64,000 bases of DNA from NCBI RefSeq assembly GCF_001570405.1, contig NZ_BBYM01000023.1, forward strand, positions 81,195 to 145,194, given 5' to 3'. Shown one piece after another: positions 58,514 through 64,000 of this stretch. The position numbers were made by a program, and so were the translations under genes. Each line of letters opens with the position of its first letter. Positions within the stretch are counted from its first letter, which is position 1. The notes below the pieces were generated by a model. The model searched no databases and was not told the origin of the DNA. It saw only the letters and a program-made list of their open reading frames with translations. Origin of the DNA: Microtetraspora niveoalba. Lineage in GTDB: Bacteria > Actinomycetota > Actinomycetes > Streptosporangiales > Streptosporangiaceae.

Positions 58514-60628
58514 ATGCGCCGTGGGGACGCCATGGACGAGGCCGGAGACGGTCAGGAACGACCGTCACAACCGCGTCCCCGGAGACGTCCGGCCGAGGAC
58601 GGCCAACGGGAGGGCGAACGCGGGAACCGCGACGCCGAGCGCGGCCCGGACACTCCCCGGCGCGGGTCCGGAAACCCCGGAGGCGGGGACCAGCCCCGAC
58701 GGGACGCGCCGGCTCCGGACGGAAGGCGCGGTCCCGAGGCGGGACGGCCCGCCCGTGAGCCGGGAAGGCCCGCGCGTGACGGCGGACGCGATGGAGGCGA
58801 GGCGGGACGGCCCGCCCGTAGGCCGCGCTCCGGTCAGCAGGGGCCGGGATCGGCGGGCCGCGTGCCCTCGGGCCCGGGCACGACCGGTCCCCAGCGTCCC
58901 CAAGGTCCGCAAGGTCCGCAGGGGCCCGGTGGCCCCCAGCGCCCGGGCGGCTCCGGGCGCGACGGCCGGCCCCCGCGGCGGGACGGCCGTCCCGGGCAGC
59001 GGGAGGGGCAGGCCCCGCAGGGCGACGGCAACGGCCCGCGTCGCGAGGGGGAGCAATCCCGGCACGCGACCGGCGCACCGCAGGGCGCCCCCCGGGCGGG
59101 CAAGGGAGCGGGCCCCCGGTACGGCAAGCCCGTCACGACCGCGTCCCTGGTCGGCTGGACCGCGCTGTCGGCCCTCGTCCCCGGCGCCGCCCACCTGCGG
59201 GCGGGCAAGCGCCGCACCGGGTTCATCCTGCTGGCCGTCTTCGGCGCGCTCCTGGTCGCGGCGGTGGTCTACGGCCTGCAGTTCCTGGACAACGCCGGCG
59301 CGGCCGTCCGGTCGAGCACGCTGACCACCGTCATGATCGGGGCCGGCGCGGGCGCGCTCGCCTGGTTCGCACTGATCGCGATGTCGTACATGGCGCTCCG
59401 CCCGGACCGGCTGCCCCGCAAGGGGCAGATCGTCTCCGGCATCGTCGTCGGTGTGCTGTGCGTCTCGGTGATGTCCCCGTTCGCGCTGACCGCGAGCTAC
59501 GTCAGGACCGCCGGCGATCTGCTGGACAACGTCTTCGTGCCGCAGCCCGGTGGGCCGAGCCCGTCCCCGATCCGGGCGGAGGACCCCTGGAACGGGCGCA
59601 AGCGGGTGAACTTCCTCCTCATCGGCGCGGACGCCGCCGGCAATCGTGAGGGGGTGCGCACCGACTCCATGAACGTGGCGAGCGTCAACCTCGCCACCGG
59701 CGCCACCGTGCTCTTCAGCCTGCCGCGCAATCTGCAGTACGTGCGGTTCCCGCCGAGCAGCCCGATGCACAAGCAGTTCCCCAACGGCTTCAACGCCGAG
59801 GGGCAGGGCCTACTGAACGCGGTCTGGTACTACGCCGACAACAACCCGCAGCTCATGGGCGGCAAGAACCGGGGCGCCCAGGCCCTGAAAGACGCGATCG
59901 GCTACACGCTCGGCCTGCACATCGACTACTACGCGATGGTCGACATGTTCGGCTTCGCCCGGCTGGTCGACGCCATCGGCGGGATCAAGATCCGGGTCGA
60001 GCAGGACGTCAAGTGGGGCGGCCACTACGGCACCGCCGGCACCATCAAGGCCGGCTACCGGAAGCTGAGCGGCGAGGAGGCCCTCTGGTACGGCCGCTCG
60101 CGGGTGGACAGCGACGACTTCTCCCGGATGGCCCGCCAGCGCTGCGTGATCGGCGCGCTCGCCCAGCAGGCCAGCCCGGCCACCGTGCTCGCGAACTTCA
60201 ACAAGATCGCCGCCGCCGCACGGCACATGTTCCGCACCGACATCCCGCGTGACCTCCTGGAGCACCTCGTCCCGCTCGGTCTGAAGGTGAAGGACGCCAA
60301 GATCACCAGCCTGCAGTTCGTGCCACCGGTCATCTACACCGGCAACCCGGACTGGGCCAAGATCCGCAGGCTGACCCTGAAGGCCATCCGCGAGTCCGTG
60401 GCGGACAGCCGCACCTCGGCCGCGGGCGTCACCGCGAGCCCGAGCGGCACCGGGACCGGGGCTGGAACCGGCGCCCCCACCGGAAGCGCCTCGGCCACCG
60501 GTTCGCCGAGCGCGAGCACCTCGGCCAGCCCCTCGGTGGGCGTGTCGGCGAGCAGGCCGGCGCACACCGTAACCCCGACGCCCAACGACAAGGCCGCAAA
60601 GTCGCTCTCCGAGCTCTGCGGGTTCTGA
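58514..60628 (+). CDS. LCP-family (LytR-CpsA-Psr) protein
   Basis: A 704-residue membrane protein. Residues 1-210 are Arg/Gly/Pro-rich and cytoplasmic. Three helices follow (about 230-255, 272-297, 305-330), then the outer LCP domain: '[20 protein letters not shown]' with the phosphate-binding Arg/Asp, '[20 protein letters not shown]', '[15 protein letters not shown]' and '[20 protein letters not shown]' with the typical R-x-R-x-D-x-D. LCP enzymes attach wall teichoic acid, arabinogalactan or other glycopolymers to peptidoglycan. A Ser/Thr/Gly-rich tail ends the protein. ATG 58532 is an alternative start. Confidence 0.88.
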   Translation: MRRGDAMDEAGDGQERPSQPRPRRRPAEDGQREGERGNRDAERGPDTPRRGSGNPGGGDQPRRDAPAPDGRRGPEAGRPAREPGRPARDGGRDGGEAGRPARRPRSGQQGPGSAGRVPSGPGTTGPQRPQGPQGPQGPGGPQRPGGSGRDGRPPRRDGRPGQREGQAPQGDGNGPRREGEQSRHATGAPQGAPRAGKGAGPRYGKPVTTASLVGWTALSALVPGAAHLRAGKRRTGFILLAVFGALLVAAVVYGLQFLDNAGAAVRSSTLTTVMIGAGAGALAWFALIAMSYMALRPDRLPRKGQIVSGIVVGVLCVSVMSPFALTASYVRTAGDLLDNVFVPQPGGPSPSPIRAEDPWNGRKRVNFLLIGADAAGNREGVRTDSMNVASVNLATGATVLFSLPRNLQYVRFPPSSPMHKQFPNGFNAEGQGLLNAVWYYADNNPQLMGGKNRGAQALKDAIGYTLGLHIDYYAMVDMFGFARLVDAIGGIKIRVEQDVKWGGHYGTAGTIKAGYRKLSGEEALWYGRSRVDSDDFSRMARQRCVIGALAQQASPATVLANFNKIAAAARHMFRTDIPRDLLEHLVPLGLKVKDAKITSLQFVPPVIYTGNPDWAKIRRLTLKAIRESVADSRTSAAGVTASPSGTGTGAGTGAPTGSASATGSPSASTSASPSVGVSASRPAHTVTPTPNDKAAKSLSELCGF

Positions 60629-60663
60629 GACGTGCCGCGTCCGGGTCCCGGACGCGGCACGTC
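60629..60663. terminator. Hairpin directly after the LCP gene
   Basis: Perfect 17-base arms GACGTGCCGCGTCCGGG and CCCGGACGCGGCACGTC around a single T, starting at the base after the stop codon. It is a strong intrinsic-type hairpin without a T-run. Confidence 0.75.
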
Positions 60664-60692
60664 CAGGAAGCACACGATCCGGCACACCGGAC

Positions 60693-61271
60693 ATGAACCA
60701 TGATGGAGGGATGAACCCGCCCGTCTGGATCGTGTCCGGCCCTCCCGGGGCGGGCAAGTCGACGGTCTGCTCGGCGCTTCTGCGCCTGCTGGAGCCCGTG
60801 CCCGCCCTCCTGGACAAGGACACGGTCTACGGGGCCTTCGTCGAGGCCACGCTCGCCGCGCACGGCAGGCCGCGCGACGAGCGTGAGGGGCCCTGGTACG
60901 ACCGGCACGTCAAGCGGCACGAATACGACGGCCTGACCGCGACCGCGTACGAGATCCGCTCGCACGGGTGCCCGGTGATGCTCAGCGGGCCGTTCACCTC
61001 GCAGGTGCACGACGCCGATCTGTGGCGCCGGTGGGCCGCCGGGCTGGGCGGGCCTCCGGTCCGTCTCGTGTGGGTCCGCTCCGACGGCCCGACCCTCCGG
61101 GCCCGGCTGGCCGAACGCGGACTGCACAGGGACGGCCGCAAGCTCGAACGATTCGAGGAGTACCTGCGGGCCGTCCGCGTGGACGAGCCGCCCGCCGTGC
61201 CGTACATCGAGGTGGACAACCGCCTGGGCGCGCCGTCGATCGAGGAGCAGCTCCGACGGGCGCTCCCCTGA
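60693..61271 (+). CDS. P-loop kinase / AAA family ATPase
   Basis: A 192-residue small phosphotransferase-like protein. Walker A is '[17 protein letters not shown]' near the start. '[16 protein letters not shown]' and '[20 protein letters not shown]' resemble the substrate and lid segments of nucleotide or sugar kinases; '[16 protein letters not shown]' follows. The substrate is unknown. ATG 60693 is used; ATG 60711 would put GGAGGG directly against the start, which is too close. Confidence 0.8.
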   Translation: MNHDGGMNPPVWIVSGPPGAGKSTVCSALLRLLEPVPALLDKDTVYGAFVEATLAAHGRPRDEREGPWYDRHVKRHEYDGLTATAYEIRSHGCPVMLSGPFTSQVHDADLWRRWAAGLGGPPVRLVWVRSDGPTLRARLAERGLHRDGRKLERFEEYLRAVRVDEPPAVPYIEVDNRLGAPSIEEQLRRALP

Positions 61272-61368
61272 CGGCACACAATCGCTCCGTACGCGCTCGC
61301 CGGGACGACGGAGTCGCCCTCCTCCGACCGCTGGGGGCCGGAGGAGGGCGGCGACGCGGCGACGACGA

Positions 61369-62127
61369 TCAGTTCAGCCGCTTGAGGTAGCCGTTGGCGA
61401 CCAGCCAGCTCACCGGCAGCTCGGCGGGAGACTGCGGCGCCTCCGGGATGTACTTGCTCAGCAGGTGGTACTGCCTGCCGACCCCCTGTTGCTGGAACGC
61501 CGAGGCGGCCGGCCCGGCCTCCACCGTGAACGCCTTGACCACCTCGTAGGCGTGGTAATTGCACAAGTGCTCGGGATCACCCAAGAACGTGTTGAGATTG
61601 CTCGGCGGAAGGGCCCGCCGGCCATACGGCGTGCCGTACGGCGCGAGGAAGGATCCGCCCTCTCCGCCGAACCTGTCGAGTTTCCTCCCCACGGGAAGAG
61701 CCTCCGGAGAGGCCAGCGGTCGTCCGTTCGTGTATCCCCCGGAATGGGCGAAGCCGAAGTCCGGCGGATAGCGCCATCCGTTGGTCGACTCGTTCCAGTA
61801 GCGATAGATGAACGTCATCGGCGGCAGCCCGCCGAGAGGCATGTAACCCCTCAGGATCCTGCCCAGCCACCCATTGCGTGGGAGGTACAGCGGGCCGAGG
61901 TTCGGATTCCCCTGGACGTACGGCGGGCCGCAGACCTGCGCGGCGGTGCTCGGCGCCTGCGTGACCCCGGGCTCGGGGGTGGGGGTCGTCTCCGGGCGCG
62001 GCAGCGCGGGCGACCGGGTGCCCGTGACCGAAGCGGTGGCGTGCGCCTGGGCCGGAACGCCCATAAGTGCCGCCGCGGCCATGGCGAGCGCCGCGACCAG
62101 CGGAGCTCGTCGAGAAAGACCTTGCAC
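61369..62127 (-). CDS. Secreted TNT-domain protein (probable NAD+ glycohydrolase)
   Basis: A 252-residue exported protein. GTG 62127 has AGGAG six bases upstream. A signal peptide (residues 1-32, 'LVAALAMAAAALMGVPAQAHA') is followed by a Thr/Pro-rich linker and a globular region. Residues about 145-252 match the tuberculosis necrotizing toxin fold: 'LDRFGGEGGSFLAPYGTPYG' with 'RRALPPS', 'YHAYEVVKAFTVEAGPAAS' and 'FQQQGVGRQYHLL'. TNT hydrolyses NAD+. The likely catalytic pair by analogy is His192 and Gln219. No immunity gene is obvious beside it; secretion could spare the producer. Confidence 0.75.
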   Translation of the reverse strand: MQGLSRRAPLVAALAMAAAALMGVPAQAHATASVTGTRSPALPRPETTPTPEPGVTQAPSTAAQVCGPPYVQGNPNLGPLYLPRNGWLGRILRGYMPLGGLPPMTFIYRYWNESTNGWRYPPDFGFAHSGGYTNGRPLASPEALPVGRKLDRFGGEGGSFLAPYGTPYGRRALPPSNLNTFLGDPEHLCNYHAYEVVKAFTVEAGPAASAFQQQGVGRQYHLLSKYIPEAPQSPAELPVSWLVANGYLKRLN

Positions 62128-62984
62128 GGATTCTCCTGAAAGGACTCGCGTGGACCTTCACCGGACATGTCGGCTCCAATTCGCGAATCCACCGGGACCG
62201 CGACCGAAAACGCGCGTACGCGTCTTCCGGACCTTCCGGACGGCGAATTTCCAGACGGTCACCGCGCCGGTTTGTTCGCGGTGCCAGCCGTTCTCACTCC
62301 GGAAGATCGCCATTGAAGCGACGGGACCGTGTGTACCCGCGCAAGAATCAGGACGATCACAAGGGAATCATTGGACCGACAAAAATGAACGCGACACCGA
62401 AGGCGATTGGCAGGGATTAATCTAGACAAATTCCACTCTCACCAAGAGTCGAATCACGCACGCTCCGGAACGCCTCCGAGAGACCTTTTCCTCCCATAGC
62501 GACGACTCTCCGGATTTCTCTCGATCAAGACGCCGAAATCCGGCAATCGACACCAAAAATCCAGCCCAGTCGCACCACGCCGCCGCCCCACGCACCAAAT
62601 CCCTGGGTTCACGCCACGCGGCTGCATCCGGCCGCACCCTAGGGACGACCTCACGCACGCTGCATTCCTGGCCCGCATCACACGACGGGTTCACATGCCA
62701 CGAACCGGGAGTCGCATCAGGGGCGACTTCACGCGTTCACACACCACACGGATTGCGTAACGCGCTGCGTCTTGGGCAACCCCACATACTCGATGGCGAG
62801 CGCCCGGATGGCATGCCACATGCCGCAAAATCCTGCGGAGCACATATGGGCGACCAACTTGCCCGATATTTCACGATATATAATATCGATATTCTCCTCG
62901 AAATTCTTTACGAATTCGACTTGATTAGCGCCCATACTTCTGTCATCATTCATACAGGTGTTCTAATCGAGATCGGGGGTGGAC
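62128..62984. other. Low-GC, gene-poor stretch
   Basis: About 860 bp, clearly more AT-rich than the rest of the window, most of all at 62850-62970. No frame carries a recognisable domain. One small leftward frame (62729-62953) is noted separately. The region probably contains the promoters of the secreted TNT gene and of the gene at 62985. Its composition suggests imported DNA. Confidence 0.5.
62729..62953 (-). CDS. Possible small hypothetical protein
   Basis: A 74-residue frame, 'MNDDRSMGANQVEFVKNFEE' onwards, with a plausible amino-acid mixture, two close Cys and three Trp. It uses AT-ending codons unlike its neighbours. No ribosome site precedes the ATG, and I recognise no family. It is divergent from the gene at 62985. 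It could be chance in low-GC sequence. Confidence 0.25.
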   Translation of the reverse strand: MNDDRSMGANQVEFVKNFEENIDIIYREISGKLVAHMCSAGFCGMWHAIRALAIEYVGLPKTQRVTQSVWCVNA

Positions 62985-64000
62985 ATGACTCGGCTCTTCG
63001 GGCCCGCCGACTTCTTTTCTGGGGACTCACACGACGGCGACGAGCCCCGCCCCTGCGACGCCGACAGGTGGGCCCGCGTCACCACCCCCAACACTCCACA
63101 GGCAGCGGAGAGCTCCCAGACGCGCGCCATATTCACCTTTGAGGACTTTCTCCCCCGCACAGACAAAAGCGACCACTCAGAGCGAGATTCCGTACTTTCC
63201 TCAATCACGGCCCTCGCGCGTTTCCGGCGAGACGTAACCGGTCATCTCGGACCAGACGACCTGATTCCCTCAAATGCGACGCAGCCCCGTCGCCCTTCGG
63301 CCGCTTCAGATTCGGCCACATCCAACTGTGCTGCTTCGAGCCCGGCCACGTCGCGACGGACCACATCAGGCTCGCTTGCTTCCAACTCGGCCGCATCGGA
63401 TTGCGCCACTTCAGGCTCGGCCACTTCGCGACGGACCACATCAGGCTCAGCAGCTTCTGGCTCGCCTGCTTCAAGCCCTGCAGACGCTTCCACCCGCCGG
63501 GGAGCCTCCGGCCGTGGCGCGTCCGTGGGCGGTGACGCTCCCGCCGACCGTGATAGTTCCGTAATCGGTGGCACTTCCACCGACCGTGGCGCGTCGGCCG
63601 ACGCCGATGCTTCCGTGCCCGGTAGTGCTTCCGCCGACCGGGCAGCCCCTGGCCGCACCTCTTCCACTGGTGGTGACGCTCCCGCTGGCTATGACGCGTC
63701 CGCCGCCGGTGGTGGCGCTCCCCCCGACCGTGGCGCTTCCGTGGGCGGTGACGTGTCCGCCGCCAGCGGTGGTGCTTCCCCTGACCGTGACGCTCCCGTC
63801 TGTGAGGGCTCTTCCGCCGGCCGGGAGGCGTCCGGTGCCGGTGGTGGTGCTTCCCCGGATGTGGATGCGGGTGGGGTGTCGTGGCCGTTGGTCGCTCAGG
63901 TGCGGCAGGCCGCCTCCGCGCTTGCGGTAGCCGTGGTGCCGGAGGAGGCGGGGGTGTGTCTGGCGGAGGCGGAGGACCTGCTGTACGCGCGGGATCGGCT
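62985..64000 (+). CDS. Probable DUF222/HNH endonuclease, 5' part
   Basis: The frame from ATG 62985 (GGGGGTGG upstream) stays open to the end of the window, 338 residues, so the gene is cut by the edge. The start is acidic ('MTRLFGPADFFSGDSHDGDE'). Residues about 100-275 are a low-complexity Ser/Ala/Thr/Gly/Asp run with repeats such as 'SATSRRTTSGS' and 'GGDAPADR'. Near the edge 'SWPLVAQVRQAASALAVAVV' and 'LAEAEDLLYARDRL' look like the start of a DUF222 domain, usually followed by an HNH nuclease. The first 500 bases use AT-ending codons; GC-ending codons return later. The identification rests on the last 50 residues only. Confidence 0.6.
   Translation, partial: MTRLFGPADFFSGDSHDGDEPRPCDADRWARVTTPNTPQAAESSQTRAIFTFEDFLPRTDKSDHSERDSVLSSITALARFRRDVTGHLGPDDLIPSNATQPRRPSAASDSATSNCAASSPATSRRTTSGSLASNSAASDCATSGSATSRRTTSGSAASGSPASSPADASTRRGASGRGASVGGDAPADRDSSVIGGTSTDRGASADADASVPGSASADRAAPGRTSSTGGDAPAGYDASAAGGGAPPDRGASVGGDVSAASGGASPDRDAPVCEGSSAGREASGAGGGASPDVDAGGVSWPLVAQVRQAASALAVAVVPEEAGVCLAEAEDLLYARDR

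Noticed and set aside
58565..59770. A long minus-strand frame over the LCP gene
   Set aside because: It is a shadow; the LCP motifs and ribosome site are on the plus strand.
63242..63667. A minus-strand Glu/Ala-rich frame, 'MEEVRPGAARSAEALPGTEA'
   Set aside because: It arises from the repeat DNA of the open plus-strand gene at 62985; there is no ribosome site and no domain.
63274..63930. Pro/Leu-rich plus-strand frames at 63274 and 63568
   Set aside because: These lie in other frames of the repeat region and are explained by the through-running gene that reaches the window edge.

Overview
This is a very GC-rich (roughly 70 percent by eye) segment of an actinomycete chromosome. It has dense third-position G/C, ATGA start-stop overlaps, many GTG starts, RamB next to isocitrate lyase, GpgS and an LCP-family protein. 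The order Streptosporangiales (Nonomuraea, Microbispora, Actinomadura and relatives) is my best guess from codon and motif style. That is an impression, not a database result.

Layout. 1-6.9 kb: the 3' end of a solute-binding protein, then a complete Dpp/Opp-type ABC importer (two permeases, two ATPases), a YtcJ-like amidohydrolase and a C45-type Ntn hydrolase. Together they look like a scavenging operon for a peptide or N-acyl amide. It ends at a hairpin shared with a second, exported YtcJ-like amidohydrolase, which is divergent from a TetR regulator (6.9-9.4 kb). 9.5-10.2 kb: a gene with C-D-C repeats, broken by one frameshift.

10.6-24.6 kb is the most striking part: two overlapping NRPS genes. 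NRPS1 is A-T-C-A-T. NRPS2 is C-A-T-C-A-T-TE fused to a complete MFS exporter. The line predicts a tetrapeptide whose last two residues are chosen by near-identical adenylation domains, release by a thioesterase with Cys in place of the usual Ser, and export through the same polypeptide. No MbtH, tailoring oxidase, epimerase or phosphopantetheinyl transferase is encoded nearby. A convergent tryptophan 2,3-dioxygenase with a divergent Lrp/AsnC regulator follows.

26-34 kb holds small regulatory and accessory genes: a HigBA-type toxin-antitoxin pair, an RsbW-like ATP-binding protein behind a strong palindromic operator, a DUF418 membrane protein, a NarL-type two-component system, MazG, a truncated DJ-1/PfpI gene, a P-loop kinase and a lipoprotein. 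A gene-poor stretch follows to 35 kb. 35-43 kb is metabolic: acyl-CoA dehydrogenase, gpgS, ramB divergent from aceA, a lone ABC ATPase and an HSL-type esterase. 43-46 kb: a three-gene ABC-2 exporter. 46-51.6 kb: an envelope module in which a LolA/MucB-like exported protein and an ABC-2 exporter diverge from an OmpR-type two-component system, across a helically phased CTGAG repeat array.

51.7-64 kb: a lipoprotein, TetR, an SPL-like PLP enzyme, folP2, LysR, a membrane-anchored zinc metallopeptidase, an LCP-family ligase, a P-loop kinase, a secreted TNT-domain protein (probable NAD+ glycohydrolase), a lower-GC gene-poor stretch, and the 5' end of a probable DUF222/HNH endonuclease that runs off the window.

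No CRISPR array, rRNA, convincing tRNA or intact insertion sequence was seen. Stachelhaus codes and operator assignments were read by hand and should be treated as such.
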